Origin: an uncultured Burkholderiales bacterium | GTDB lineage: Bacteria > Pseudomonadota > Gammaproteobacteria > Burkholderiales > Burkholderiaceae_C | Length of the DNA: 42,839 bases | Reading direction: 5' to 3' | Assembly: GCA_903961095.1 (NCBI GenBank) | Contig: CAJCDH010000175.1 | Coordinates: forward strand, 1-42,839 | Shown: positions 17,809 through 27,279 of the stretch, one piece after another | How positions within the stretch are numbered: the stretch's first letter is position 1 | Layout of the letters: each line of letters begins with the position of its first letter | Translations under genes and position numbers: made by a program | The notes under the pieces: model-generated | What the model was told of the DNA's origin: nothing | Seen by the model: only the letters and a program-made list of their open reading frames with translations | The model's database searches: none

Positions 17809-18882
17809 ATGTCTGCAGCCAGCCACTATCTTTCCCTTTCTCACCTGCATAAAGCCTTTGGCAATTTTGTTGCTCTGCAAGACATCAATCTCGACATTGT
17901 TCCTGGCGAATTAATTTGCTTCTTAGGACCTTCTGGTTGCGGTAAAACGACCTTACTGCGCATCATTGCGGGTCTCGAAGTTCAAACACATGGGGCCATT
18001 TACCAAGCTGGCAAAGACATCTCACGCGCGCACCCGGCAGAGCGCGATTACGGTATCGTTTTTCAAAGTTATGCCCTTTTTCCCAACCTCAACGTTGCAG
18101 ACAACGTCGCCTATGGCTTGGTGAACCGAAAAATGGCAAGGGCCCTGGTGTCAAAGCGGGTTCAAGAACTTCTCAAATTGGTGGGCCTGCCTGGCAGTGA
18201 CAGTAAATACCCAAGCCAACTGTCCGGCGGGCAGCAGCAACGCATTGCGCTGGCACGCGCCTTGGCCACATCACCAGGTCTCCTCCTATTAGATGAACCT
18301 TTGTCTGCATTGGATGCACTTGAGCGTGTCCGTTTGCGACAAGAGATACGAACACTTCAGCAAAGCTTGGGAGTGACCACCATCATGGTCACTCACGACC
18401 AAGAAGAGGCCTTGAGCATGGCCGATCGCATTGTGGTCATGAACCATGGTTGCATTGAACAAGTGGGCACGCCTACAGAAATATACAGAGAACCTGCCAC
18501 TGCCTTTGTGGCTGAATTTGTAGGCCAAGTCAATGTTTTGCAAGGCATCGTCAAAGACAGTCAACTGTTCTTGGGCAACATGCAAATTGACATGCACGAC
18601 ATCACTGGCAAATCCAGGCAAGCTGGCGACGTGAAAGTCTATTTGCGGCCAGAAGACATTTTGGCGCGGCCGATCTTAGCGGGAGATGCCTGCGTGTTTC
18701 AAGCTGAACTGATAGAGATTGATTTTTTAGGTGCCTTCTGCCATGTACACGTTCAAGCTCCAGCCCTTTCAAACAAACCACTGACTGTGTATTTGTCACT
18801 GAACTTTTTGGCAGAGCAACAACTTCAAGTTGGCTCCAAGCTAGCGATGAAACTGATGCCAGAGCGCATTAAACTTTTCTAA
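17809..18882 (+). CDS. 2-aminoethylphosphonate ABC transporter, ATP-binding protein
   Basis: A 357-residue ABC ATPase of the PotA/FbpC type. Walker A GPSGCGKTTLL, Q-loop in GIVFQSYALFPNLNV, signature LSGGQQQRIALARAL, Walker B LLLLDEPLSALD and the H-loop in MVTHDQEEAL are intact, followed by a TOBE-type C-terminal domain (about 240-355). It energises import of 2-AEP through the fused permease encoded eight bases downstream. The ATG at 17809 is chosen; the longer reading begins at a TTG inside the terminator stem. There is no evident ribosome site, as the T-run of the terminator occupies that place. Confidence 0.92.
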   Translation: MSAASHYLSLSHLHKAFGNFVALQDINLDIVPGELICFLGPSGCGKTTLLRIIAGLEVQTHGAIYQAGKDISRAHPAERDYGIVFQSYALFPNLNVADNVAYGLVNRKMARALVSKRVQELLKLVGLPGSDSKYPSQLSGGQQQRIALARALATSPGLLLLDEPLSALDALERVRLRQEIRTLQQSLGVTTIMVTHDQEEALSMADRIVVMNHGCIEQVGTPTEIYREPATAFVAEFVGQVNVLQGIVKDSQLFLGNMQIDMHDITGKSRQAGDVKVYLRPEDILARPILAGDACVFQAELIEIDFLGAFCHVHVQAPALSNKPLTVYLSLNFLAEQQLQVGSKLAMKLMPERIKLF

Positions 18883-18889
18883 ATCAGGT

Positions 18890-20587
18890 ATGTCTCTCGC
18901 TATCCCACAGGTCACTCAGCGCAAGCACTGGAGCGACTGGCTTGGCTTTTTGGGTTTGACCTTGGCCCTGCTGGTGCTTCTGACTTTCTTAGCGGCACCA
19001 CTTCTAGCCATCTTGCAACAGGCCGCACAGGATGATCAAGGTCAATATGTGGGTCTGCGAAACTTTGCAGCCTATCTACAAACACCTGCTTTGTTGTACA
19101 GCCTTTGGAACAGCGTTTGGGTTTCCGCGCTCGTTACCTTGATTGTGGTGCCACTGGCATTTTTGTTTGCCTATGCTTTGACGCGAAGTTGCATGAGGGG
19201 CAAAGTCCTATTTAGAGCCATTAGCCTCATTCCCTTGCTAGCCCCCTCCCTGCTGTCAGCCATTTCATTGATTTATTGGTTTGGCAATCAGGGCGCTTTG
19301 AAAGGTCTCCTACAAGCGGTCGGCATCGATCAAATCTATGGTGCGTCCGGCATTGTCATTGCAGAATGCTTTGCGGTATTTCCACATGTGCTCATGATTT
19401 TGGTCACTGCACTCACATTGGCAGATGCACGCTTGTACGAGGCTGCTGCTGCATTGGGCACGCCGGCCAGCCGTCAATTTTTCACCATCACTTTGCCAGG
19501 CGCCAAATATGGTTTGATCTCAGCCTCATTGGTCAGCTTTACCTTGGTCATGACCGACTTTGGCATCCCCAAAGTTATTGGCGGCAACTTCAACATGATG
19601 GCCACCGATATTTTCAAACTGGTCATTGGTCAACAAGACTTTGCCAAAGGTTCTGTGGTGGCCTTGCTTTTGTTGTCGCCAGCAGTCTTGAGTTTTGCAG
19701 TGGATCGTTATGTCAGCGCTCGCCAAACAGCCATGCTTAGCGCTCGGGCTGTGGCCTTCCAGCCCAAACCAGATGCTCAGCACGACACCCTCATGATGCT
19801 CTACTGCATCTTCATTTCTGCTTTGATGCTGGCGATGTTGGGCATGGCAGTGTTTGCTTCATTTGCCAGTTTCTGGCCTTATGACCTTACTCCCAGCTTG
19901 CGGCATTACAAGCTTGGCTTGGTTGATGGCGAAGTGGGTGTAGGGTTCATCAACAGTCTTGAGATGGCTTCTGGCACAGCAGTTTTTGGTACTCTGCTTG
20001 TCTTTGTCACCGCCTACCTTCTCGAAAAAACCAAAGGCATGAACAGCCTGCGAGCACCGCTTCAATTGCTTGCGGTCATTCCCATGGCCGTGCCGGGCTT
20101 GGTGTTGGGCTTGGGCTATATTTTCTTTTTCAACATGCCAAGCAACCCGCTGCATGGCATGTACCAAAGCATGGCCTTGCTCACGCTCTGTACCATCGTG
20201 CATTTTTATACCACTGGCCATCTCACTGCCACAACCGCCTTGAAGTCTTTGGATGCCGAATTTGAATCTGTCAGCGCATCTTTGAAGGTTCCTTTTTACA
20301 AAACCTTTTGGCGTGTCACTTTGCCCATTTGCACACCAGCCATGGTCGACATTGCCCGCTATTTTTTCATCAACGCAATGACTACCATTTCAGCTGTGGT
20401 TTTCTTATACTCACCAGAAACCAAAGTAGCATCCATAGCCATTTTGAATTTAGATGAGGCTGGCGATATTGGCGCTGCCGCAGCCATGGCCGTGCTCATT
20501 GGCTTAATTTCTGCAACTGCAACCGCGCTCTTTGCTTGGCTCAGTTGGTTTGTAGACAAGCGAACGCAGGCCTGGCGCAGGCGTTAA
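18890..20587 (+). CDS. 2-aminoethylphosphonate ABC transporter, fused double permease
   Basis: A 565-residue inner-membrane protein made of two permease halves, each with about six helices and an EAA-type loop: [26 protein letters not shown] in the first (about 180-205) and [27 protein letters not shown] in the second (about 450-480). Fused double permeases of the FbpB type are usual in the 2-AEP (PhnU2 / AepW-like) systems. It forms the translocation channel for the ATPase encoded just upstream. The ATG at 18890 has only a short CAGG site. A weak terminator-like hairpin follows at 20596-20617. Confidence 0.92.
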   Translation: MSLAIPQVTQRKHWSDWLGFLGLTLALLVLLTFLAAPLLAILQQAAQDDQGQYVGLRNFAAYLQTPALLYSLWNSVWVSALVTLIVVPLAFLFAYALTRSCMRGKVLFRAISLIPLLAPSLLSAISLIYWFGNQGALKGLLQAVGIDQIYGASGIVIAECFAVFPHVLMILVTALTLADARLYEAAAALGTPASRQFFTITLPGAKYGLISASLVSFTLVMTDFGIPKVIGGNFNMMATDIFKLVIGQQDFAKGSVVALLLLSPAVLSFAVDRYVSARQTAMLSARAVAFQPKPDAQHDTLMMLYCIFISALMLAMLGMAVFASFASFWPYDLTPSLRHYKLGLVDGEVGVGFINSLEMASGTAVFGTLLVFVTAYLLEKTKGMNSLRAPLQLLAVIPMAVPGLVLGLGYIFFFNMPSNPLHGMYQSMALLTLCTIVHFYTTGHLTATTALKSLDAEFESVSASLKVPFYKTFWRVTLPICTPAMVDIARYFFINAMTTISAVVFLYSPETKVASIAILNLDEAGDIGAAAAMAVLIGLISATATALFAWLSWFVDKRTQAWRRR

Positions 20588-20595
20588 ATTTTCGG

Positions 20596-20617
20596 TTCAT
20601 CCTTGATGAAGTTTTTT
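20596..20617 (+). terminator. Weak intrinsic terminator after the permease gene
   Basis: TTCATC-CTT-GATGAA is a perfect six-pair AT-rich stem followed by G and six T. It lies nine bases after the permease stop and 33 before phnW. The low stability suggests partial termination, with some transcripts reaching phnW. Confidence 0.5.
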
Positions 20618-20649
20618 CACTCACATTAATAATTGAGACATCTTTCACC

Positions 20650-21765
20650 ATGCAACGCGAAGCCATTCTTCTCACACCTGGCCCTTTAACGACCACCCTG
20701 CGAACCAAGTTGGCCATGTTGCGCGACTGGGGTTCATGGGACAGTGAATTCATTGCTGTCACAGCCCGCGTTCGCAAAAGTCTTTTGAACATTGTGCATG
20801 GCCAAGAATCCCATGTAGTGGTTCCCCTTCAAGGCAGCGGCACTTTCAGCGTTGAAGCGGCGGTGGCCACTGTAGTGCCGCCAACTGGGCATGTCTTGGT
20901 GTTAGACAATGGCGCATATTGCAAGCGCGCCGCCAAGCTCTCCACCATGATGGGGCGCAAAACCACCGTGGTGGCAACGCCTGAAGATCAGTGCGTCTCA
21001 CCTCATCAGCTTGAATCACTTTTAAGCAATGACCCCAGCATGACCCATGTGGTCCTTATTCACTGTGAAACTGGCGCTGGCGTGTTAAATCCATTGCACG
21101 ACATCGCCAAGGTGTGTGAAAAACATGGCAAAGGCCTGATCGTTGATGCCATGAGCTCTTTTGCAGCACTGGAAATTGATGCCCGCACCACACGCTTCGA
21201 TGCCCTGATTGCCGCCAGCGGTAAATGTCTTGAAGGCGTGCCAGGCATGGGCTTCGTGTTCATCCGCAAAGCCATCTTGGACAGTTGCGCTGGCAACAAC
21301 ACGTCATTGGCCATGGACTTGCACGACCAATACGTTTACATGGAAAAGACAGGACAATGGCGTTTTACGCCGCCAACTCACGTGATGGTGGCTTTGGCCG
21401 AAGCCATACAACAGTTTGAGGACGAGGGCGGTCAACCCACGCGATTGAAGCGCTACCAAAGCAATTGCAAAACTTTATTAGATGGCATGGCCGAATTGGG
21501 CTTCCAGCCTTACCTCGATCCTTCTGTACAAGCACCCATTATTGTGACCTTCCATGCACCGGCCGATGCCAACTACGAATTTAGAAAATTCTATGAAGCA
21601 GCCAAGAAACATGGCTTCATTTTGTACCCAGGCAAGCTCACAGAGATAGAAACCTTTCGTGTAGGTTGCATTGGTGCCATTGGCCCCATTGAAATGCAAC
21701 AGGCTGTTCATGCTGTGGCACTCACATTGAAAGAGTTGGGCATCGCCAGCGGCGCACCTGCTTGA
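20650..21765 (+). CDS. phnW: 2-aminoethylphosphonate--pyruvate transaminase
   Basis: PhnW transfers the amino group of 2-AEP to pyruvate, giving phosphonoacetaldehyde and L-alanine, the first catabolic step. The 371-residue product is a class V PLP aminotransferase with the N-terminal motif [25 protein letters not shown], the PLP-aspartate in LIVDAMSSF, and the PLP-binding lysine K192 in [16 protein letters not shown]. The spacing matches characterised PhnW (Lys194). The ATG at 20650 is chosen; a longer frame from 20536 runs into the permease gene. Since phnX (phosphonatase) is absent and phnY-phnA are present, the product is expected to go through phosphonoacetate. The ligase gene follows 46 bases later. 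Confidence 0.96.
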   Translation: MQREAILLTPGPLTTTLRTKLAMLRDWGSWDSEFIAVTARVRKSLLNIVHGQESHVVVPLQGSGTFSVEAAVATVVPPTGHVLVLDNGAYCKRAAKLSTMMGRKTTVVATPEDQCVSPHQLESLLSNDPSMTHVVLIHCETGAGVLNPLHDIAKVCEKHGKGLIVDAMSSFAALEIDARTTRFDALIAASGKCLEGVPGMGFVFIRKAILDSCAGNNTSLAMDLHDQYVYMEKTGQWRFTPPTHVMVALAEAIQQFEDEGGQPTRLKRYQSNCKTLLDGMAELGFQPYLDPSVQAPIIVTFHAPADANYEFRKFYEAAKKHGFILYPGKLTEIETFRVGCIGAIGPIEMQQAVHAVALTLKELGIASGAPA

Positions 21766-21811
21766 ATTTTGTCAACGAATTGAATTTTTTCAGATTTTTA
21801 AAGGACTGAGC

Positions 21812-23185
21812 ATGGTCACCTCCAAAGTACATCCTGCACTTACAGCGGTTGAGAAAAGTGGCGCTCAAAAAGTCAAAGTGGCTGTGAGTGACATCGATGG
21901 AATTTTGCGTGGCAAGTATTTGCACATCGATAAATTCAAAAGCGCTGCTGAGCCCTACCCTGCGGGTGGTTTTGGTTTTTGTGATGTGGTGTTTGGCTGG
22001 GACTCTTCAGACCAGTGCTATGACAACACATCGGTCACTGGCTGGCAACACGGCTTTCCAGACGCCTTGGCGCGCTTGGACCTTGATACCGCACGCAAGG
22101 TTCCCTGGGACAACAATGTGCCCTTTTTTATAGGCGAATTCATTAACAGCGATGGCACACCCCATCCACTGTGCCCACGCCAAACCTTGAAAAAAGTTTT
22201 GAAACGTGCCGCAACAATGGGGCTCAATCCCATGTGCGGCATGGAGTTTGAATGGTTCAATTTCTTAGAAAATTCACATTCATGGCAAAGCAAGAAAGGT
22301 GTAGAGCCCACCCCCCTAACGCCTGGCATGTTTGGCTATTCTTTATTGCGCATGAATCAAAACCGCGAGTTCTTCAATGCCATTCAAGATGAAATGCTTC
22401 AGTTTGGTGTCCCCATCGAAGGCCTGCACACCGAAACAGGGCCTGGTGTTTATGAAGCCGCCATTGCGTTTAGCGATGCCCTCACGCAAGCCGACCGAGC
22501 CATCTTGTTCAAAACCGGCACCAAAGAAATTGGCGCTCGATTTGGCATCATGCCCAGCTTCATGGCCAAATGGAATGCTGCACTGCCGGGCTGTAGCGGC
22601 CACATTCACCAAAGCTTGAGCGATGGCAAAAAGAATTTGTTTGCCGACGCCAAAGGCCGCCATGGCATGAGCCAAGTTTTTGAAAGCTACTTGGCGGGAC
22701 AAGTGGCTCACCTGATGGAATTTGCGCCCATGTTTTGGCCCACCATCAACAGCTACAAGCGTTTGGTTGATGGTTTCTGGGCCCCCGTCAAACCCACATG
22801 GGGCGTTGACAACCGCACCGCCAGTTTCCGAGTGATTGCAGGCTCCCCCAAATCAACCCGGTTAGAAACCCGCTGCCCTGGTGCCGACGTCAACCCTTAC
22901 TTGGCCATGGCCGCAGTCATTGCAGCGGGTCTAGATGGTGTTGAAAAAGGCATGAAACTCACAGCACCCGCCATCCACGGTACCAATGGCGGTGCGGAAA
23001 ACATTCCCCGTGCGCCCAGAACCTTGATTGAAACCACACGCAATTTCCAACAGTCCAAAGTAGCACGTGATTGGTTGGGCGATACATTTGTGGATCACTT
23101 TTCAGCCACCCGCGAATGGGAATGGCGTCAATGGTTGGATGGCGTGACCGACTGGGAACTCAAACGCTATTTCGAAATCATTTAA
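21812..23185 (+). CDS. Glutamine synthetase-like gamma-glutamyl amide ligase
   Basis: Members of this branch join the gamma-carboxyl of glutamate to an amine with ATP (PuuA with putrescine, IpuC with isopropylamine or alaninol, GlnA4 with ethanolamine). The 457-residue product has the beta-grasp start VKVAVSDIDGILRGKYLHIDKF, the metal-binding GMEFEWFNF, HTETGPGVYE, GHIHQSL, the nucleotide segment NSYKRLVDGFWAP followed by DNRTASFRVI, and TRLETRCPGADVNPYLAMAA. It lacks the adenylylated Tyr segment of GlnA, and shares little beyond the core with assimilation-type enzymes. An AAGGA site precedes the ATG. The alcohol dehydrogenase gene follows after 31 bases; the cluster suggests an amino alcohol as the amine. 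Confidence 0.87.
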   Translation: MVTSKVHPALTAVEKSGAQKVKVAVSDIDGILRGKYLHIDKFKSAAEPYPAGGFGFCDVVFGWDSSDQCYDNTSVTGWQHGFPDALARLDLDTARKVPWDNNVPFFIGEFINSDGTPHPLCPRQTLKKVLKRAATMGLNPMCGMEFEWFNFLENSHSWQSKKGVEPTPLTPGMFGYSLLRMNQNREFFNAIQDEMLQFGVPIEGLHTETGPGVYEAAIAFSDALTQADRAILFKTGTKEIGARFGIMPSFMAKWNAALPGCSGHIHQSLSDGKKNLFADAKGRHGMSQVFESYLAGQVAHLMEFAPMFWPTINSYKRLVDGFWAPVKPTWGVDNRTASFRVIAGSPKSTRLETRCPGADVNPYLAMAAVIAAGLDGVEKGMKLTAPAIHGTNGGAENIPRAPRTLIETTRNFQQSKVARDWLGDTFVDHFSATREWEWRQWLDGVTDWELKRYFEII

Positions 23186-23216
23186 TTTAAATTTTCAGAT
23201 CAAACTGGACACCTTT

Positions 23217-24350
23217 ATGAGCATTGACAAATTTTCATTCCCCACCCCCATTCACTTTGGCGTGGGGGCCCGCAAACTGGTGGGGCAACATTTGAAAAAC
23301 TTAGGTTACAAACGCCCCCTGATCGTGACCGACAAAGCCATGGCGAACTTGCCCCTGATGGCCGAGTTCATCGGCCACCTAGCAGGCTTGGAAGTGGCTG
23401 TCTATGCAGGCGTGCATGGCAACCCAACGGCATCACAAGTCACCGCTGGCGGTGCTGCGTTCAAGGCTCACAACGCCGATTGCGTCATTGGCTTGGGCGG
23501 CGGCGCCTCCTTGGACGTGGCCAAAGTGGTGGGCTTGTCTGCCACCCACGACGGCCCCATTTTGGAATACGCATGGGATCATCCCAATGTGCGCAGCATC
23601 ACTGGCGCATTGCCCTACTTTGTTGCACTTCCCACAACCTCAGGCACGGGTTCTGAGGTAGGCCGCTCTAGCGTGGTAAGTGAAGACGACACACATCAAA
23701 AGCGTGTCATTTTTCATCCCAAGTTGTTGGCACAAACGGTGTTTGCCGACCCAGAGCTGACTGTGGGTTTGCCTGGCAAGATCACTGCGGCCACTGGCAT
23801 GGATGCACTGACTCACAACATTGAAAGCTATTTGTCGCCTGCTTACCACCCATTGTGCGACGGTATCGCTTTAGAAGGCACTCGCATTGGCGCTGCAGCT
23901 TTGCACACAGCTGTGCATGAACCCCATAACCTCAAAGCTCGCAGCGACATGATGATGTCCTCCATGATGGGCGCAATTGCATTCCAAAAAGATTTGGGTG
24001 CGGTGCATTCTTGCGCGCATGCCTTGGGTGCTGTGCTTGACATGCACCATGGCTTGGCCAACGCGCTCATGATCGATGTGGTCATGGCCTGGAACTACGA
24101 AGCTGTACCAGAAAAATTCAATGAACTTGCGCACGTTTGCCATGTCAAAGGCGGCGGCAGTGCCTTTGTGCCTTGGCTCCAAGAATTGAAATTGTCGATT
24201 GGCATCACTGGCAATTTATCCTCGCACGGTGTGAAGGCCGAGCATCTGCCGCGCTTGGTTGAAATTGCGACGGCCGACATTTGTCACCAAACTAACCCGC
24301 GCCCTTGCACTGCAGCCGATTTTGAAAAGCTGTTCAAGGCAGCGATGTAA
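23217..24350 (+). CDS. Iron-containing (group III) alcohol dehydrogenase
   Basis: A 377-residue NAD(P)-dependent alcohol dehydrogenase. It has the nucleotide-binding GLGGGASLDVAKVVG (about 92-106), ALPTTSGTGSEVGRSSVV, and metal ligands D196 and H200 (GMDALTHN), H264 (or H268) and H278 in GAVHSCAHALGAVLDMHHGLANAL. Its length and spacing are typical of the FucO/EutG/BDH group. Placed between a gamma-glutamyl ligase and a gamma-glutamyl hydrolase, it probably oxidises the alcohol of a gamma-glutamyl amino alcohol to the aldehyde. A role on a free alcohol or on 2-hydroxyethylphosphonate is a weaker alternative. Reverse (reductase) action is also possible. Confidence 0.93.
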   Translation: MSIDKFSFPTPIHFGVGARKLVGQHLKNLGYKRPLIVTDKAMANLPLMAEFIGHLAGLEVAVYAGVHGNPTASQVTAGGAAFKAHNADCVIGLGGGASLDVAKVVGLSATHDGPILEYAWDHPNVRSITGALPYFVALPTTSGTGSEVGRSSVVSEDDTHQKRVIFHPKLLAQTVFADPELTVGLPGKITAATGMDALTHNIESYLSPAYHPLCDGIALEGTRIGAAALHTAVHEPHNLKARSDMMMSSMMGAIAFQKDLGAVHSCAHALGAVLDMHHGLANALMIDVVMAWNYEAVPEKFNELAHVCHVKGGGSAFVPWLQELKLSIGITGNLSSHGVKAEHLPRLVEIATADICHQTNPRPCTAADFEKLFKAAM

Positions 24351-24363
24351 AGACAAGGTTTCT

Positions 24364-25149
24364 ATGTCATTGAATTCAAAGCGCCTCAAGATTGGCATCT
24401 CAGCCTGCTTCTTTCATCCTGACAGCGAGCGTCCTATCTTCAAAGGCAAGACGCTTCAGTACATCGAACAGTCTGTTGCGCATTGGGTGATGTCACAAGG
24501 CGACTTGGCAGTCATGATCCCCTCACCCGAAGGCGAGACTCAGGTGGGTGATGTGCAAATAGCCGACTACGCCCAATGGCTAGATGCTGTGGTGCTCATG
24601 GGCGGCAGTGATGTATGGCCCGGTAGCTATGGCGAAGAGGTGATGGATCCCCGCTGGGCGGGAGACAAGGTGCGCGATGCTTACGAAAAAAAATTGATCG
24701 AATCTTTTGTGGCTGCTGACAAACCCGTGCTGGGTGTATGCCGCGGCATGCAAATGATCAACGTGGCTTTTGGCGGCACTTTGTACCAAGACATTGCCAC
24801 GCAAAAACCGGAGGCACTCATGCACCGCGATGGCGTGAAGTACGACCTCAACCTGCACGAAGTGCATTTCAAACCCAATAGCAAACTTTCGAATTTATTA
24901 GGCGGCGTCAGTCAAGCCAAAGTCAACAGCATTCACCATCAAGGCGTGAAAGATCTGGCCGCTAACTTTGTGGTTGAAGCCTACTGCCCACACGACCAAA
25001 TTCCAGAGGCCATTCGATTTGAGGGCAATGCTTACATCGCTGCGGTGCAATGGCATCCTGAGTTTCACAAAGCGGCCCTTGGCACCTTGGATGACTCACC
25101 TATCCTTACCGACTTTTTAAATGCAGCACGCAGCAAGCAATCTGTTTAA
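24364..25149 (+). CDS. Gamma-glutamyl hydrolase, class I glutamine amidotransferase-like (PuuD type, peptidase C26)
   Basis: A 261-residue cysteine hydrolase with a GVCRGMQMINVAFGG nucleophile elbow (C126), a VNSIHHQGV substrate segment and the VQWHPEFH motif, giving the triad C126-H231-E233. E. coli PuuD cleaves gamma-glutamyl-GABA to glutamate and GABA; this protein should release the oxidised amine in the same way. The ATG at 24364 follows the dehydrogenase stop by 13 bases with an AAGG site; a longer frame from 24259 would overlap it. Here the gene order ligase-dehydrogenase-hydrolase-aldehyde dehydrogenase suggests the released product is an amino acid such as glycine rather than GABA. 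Confidence 0.92.
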   Translation: MSLNSKRLKIGISACFFHPDSERPIFKGKTLQYIEQSVAHWVMSQGDLAVMIPSPEGETQVGDVQIADYAQWLDAVVLMGGSDVWPGSYGEEVMDPRWAGDKVRDAYEKKLIESFVAADKPVLGVCRGMQMINVAFGGTLYQDIATQKPEALMHRDGVKYDLNLHEVHFKPNSKLSNLLGGVSQAKVNSIHHQGVKDLAANFVVEAYCPHDQIPEAIRFEGNAYIAAVQWHPEFHKAALGTLDDSPILTDFLNAARSKQSV

Positions 25150-25194
25150 GCGTCCATTCTTCAATTCAACACTCCGAACCGCATTGGACTTTTT

Positions 25195-26580
25195 ATGAAA
25201 CTGCTAGACGTCATCAACCCTGCTACCGAAGAATTGATTACCCAACTGCGCATCGACGATGGCGCAGCCGTGACCATCAAGGCGCAAAAAGCCCGCAACG
25301 CACAAGCCTCATGGGCCGCCACATCTTTGGCGCATCGCATGGCATGCATTCAGCGTTTCCGTGGCTTGGTTCTGACGCAACTTGACGACCTTGCCAACAT
25401 CATGACGCAAGAAACTGGCAAGCCCTTGGGCCATTCGCGCAACGAATTGAACGGTTTCTTAGGCCGCGTCGATTTCTTTTTGGCTGAAGCTGAAAATATT
25501 CTTCAAACCGAAACGGTTTACGAGCAAGATGGTATGCGCGAGCAAATTCAACACATCCCCCTTGGCTTGATTGGCAACATCTCTGCTTGGAACTATCCTT
25601 GGTTTGTGGGTGGCAATGTGTTTGTGCCTGGCCTGCTCATGGGCAATGCCATTTTGTACAAACCTTCAGAGTTTGCCGCTATGAGCGGCATGGCCATGGG
25701 CCGATTGCTGCATGAGGCAGGCATTCCAGAAGACGTTTTCGCTACCCTCGTGGGCGCAGCCGACACCGGCAACGCTTTGCTTGCACAGCAACTCGACGGC
25801 ATGTTCTTTACTGGCTCATTGGCCACGGGCCAACACATCGCCAATGTCATGGGCCCGCGCATGACCAAACTGCAACTGGAATTGGGCGGCAAAGATCCCA
25901 CTTATGTGTGCGCCGATGCCGACCCTGTGGCGGCCGCTCAATCATTGGCCGATGGCGCCATGTACAACGCAGGGCAAAGCTGCTGCTCGGTCGAGCGTAT
26001 TTATGTGCATGCCAGCATTCATGACCAATTTGTGCAATCACTGGTCGATACAGTTCGCACCTTCAAAATGGGCGACCCCATGGCAGCAGACACCTACCTT
26101 GGCCCGCTTACGCGTGCCCCACAGCTCAAAGTGTTGGAAGATCAAATTGCAGATGCCAAAGCCAAAGGTGCGCGTTGTTTGCTGGGCGGTCAGCGCAGCA
26201 AAGGCCCCATGGGTGGCAGAGGCAATTGGTTTGAAGCCACAGTTTTTGACAACGTGAACCACAGCATGTCGCTGATGCGCGACGAAAGTTTTGGACCCAT
26301 CATAGGCATTCAAAAAGTGAGTGACGACGCAGAGGCTATTCGCCTCATGAACGACACGCAATATGGTTTGACAGCTGGCGTCTACACGCCCAGCGAACAA
26401 CACGCTCGTGAAGTACTTTCACAAGTTCGCGCAGGCACCGTGTACTGGAACTGTTGTGACCGCGTCAGCCCACGCTTGCCATGGAGTGGCTATGGCCATT
26501 CAGGCGTTGGCCTCACTTTGTCTCGCGAAGGCTTGGCCACATTCACGCGCCCTAAAGCTTGGCATTTGCGCAGCAATTGA
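25195..26580 (+). CDS. NAD(P)-dependent aldehyde dehydrogenase in the gamma-glutamyl cluster
   Basis: A 461-residue aldehyde dehydrogenase with GLIGNISAWNYPWFVGGN (nucleotide fold), FTGSLATGQHI, catalytic Glu E229 in LELGGKDP and catalytic Cys C263 in YNAGQSCCSVERIYV. It most resembles the succinate-semialdehyde / gamma-glutamyl-aminoaldehyde group (PuuC-like use). Inference: it oxidises the gamma-glutamyl aminoaldehyde made by the iron alcohol dehydrogenase to the acid, which the hydrolase then cleaves. It is 45 bases after the hydrolase gene and one base before the HAD phosphatase gene, so the set probably forms one operon. Confidence 0.92.
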   Translation: MKLLDVINPATEELITQLRIDDGAAVTIKAQKARNAQASWAATSLAHRMACIQRFRGLVLTQLDDLANIMTQETGKPLGHSRNELNGFLGRVDFFLAEAENILQTETVYEQDGMREQIQHIPLGLIGNISAWNYPWFVGGNVFVPGLLMGNAILYKPSEFAAMSGMAMGRLLHEAGIPEDVFATLVGAADTGNALLAQQLDGMFFTGSLATGQHIANVMGPRMTKLQLELGGKDPTYVCADADPVAAAQSLADGAMYNAGQSCCSVERIYVHASIHDQFVQSLVDTVRTFKMGDPMAADTYLGPLTRAPQLKVLEDQIADAKAKGARCLLGGQRSKGPMGGRGNWFEATVFDNVNHSMSLMRDESFGPIIGIQKVSDDAEAIRLMNDTQYGLTAGVYTPSEQHAREVLSQVRAGTVYWNCCDRVSPRLPWSGYGHSGVGLTLSREGLATFTRPKAWHLRSN

Positions 26581-26581
26581 C

Positions 26582-27244
26582 ATGCGCTTGGCCCTTTTCG
26601 ACTTAGACCACACCCTGCTCAATGGGGACAGCGATCAGTTATGGTGTGATTTTTTGATCGACAAAGACTTGCTCGACAAGGACATTTTCTCTGCTAAAAA
26701 TGAAGCTATGGCGCGCGACTACAAATCAGGTGCCGTCGATGTGCAGGCATTTTGTGAGTTTTACATTGGCACCCTGACGCTCAAATCACCTGCTGACTGG
26801 GAATTACTTCGTCAAGAATTTTTAAGCGGATGGGTGGCGCCGCGCTTGTGCGCTGGTGGCCAAGCACAAATCAAAGCGCATCAAGCCAAAGGCGATCTTG
26901 TTGTCATAACCACTGCCACCAATCGGTTCATTACAGAGTTAACTGCCACACACTTAGGCGTACAGAATCTGCTTGCCACTGAAGCCGAAATGCAAGGGGG
27001 TTTGTTTACCGGCAAAACGGCAGGCATTCTGAATATGCGCGAAGGCAAAGTCAGCCGGCTCAAGATGTGGTGCAAAGAAAACAATTTAGACTGGGCTGAT
27101 CTAGAAACTTGGGGCTATAGTGATTCCATCAACGACCTGCCGCTTCTGACAGCCGTCACGCACGCTACCGTCACGCAAGGTGATATGAAGTTGCGGGCTG
27201 AGGCTGCCAAAAGGGGCTGGCCCCAAATTGATTGGTTTGAATGA
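26582..27244 (+). CDS. HAD-superfamily (subclass IB, SerB-like) phosphatase
   Basis: A 220-residue HAD phosphatase with motif I LALFDLDHTLLNGDSD (the two Asp), motif II ITTATNRF, a motif III lysine in the GKVSRLK stretch, and motif IV WGYSDSINDLPLL. The helical cap between motifs I and II fits subclass IB, as in phosphoserine phosphatases. The start at 26582 follows the aldehyde dehydrogenase stop by one base; a longer frame from 26408 overlaps that gene. Substrate unknown; by context it could release an amino alcohol from its phosphate ester (for example phosphoethanolamine) for the ligase, which is inference. Confidence 0.88.
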   Translation: MRLALFDLDHTLLNGDSDQLWCDFLIDKDLLDKDIFSAKNEAMARDYKSGAVDVQAFCEFYIGTLTLKSPADWELLRQEFLSGWVAPRLCAGGQAQIKAHQAKGDLVVITTATNRFITELTATHLGVQNLLATEAEMQGGLFTGKTAGILNMREGKVSRLKMWCKENNLDWADLETWGYSDSINDLPLLTAVTHATVTQGDMKLRAEAAKRGWPQIDWFE

Positions 27245-27279
27245 AGCGCTTTTAACTTTGTAGCCAACACAGGATTGAC

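Noticed and set aside
16723-20587. Ferric iron (FbpABC) transporter
   Set aside because: The fold is shared, but the divergent phnA-phnY operon and the phnW gene that follows point to 2-aminoethylphosphonate.
21812-26580. A standard putrescine (PuuA-D) pathway
   Set aside because: The cluster has an alcohol dehydrogenase and lacks an adjacent PuuB, PuuE and PuuP; the PuuB-like gene is 12 kb away under another regulator.
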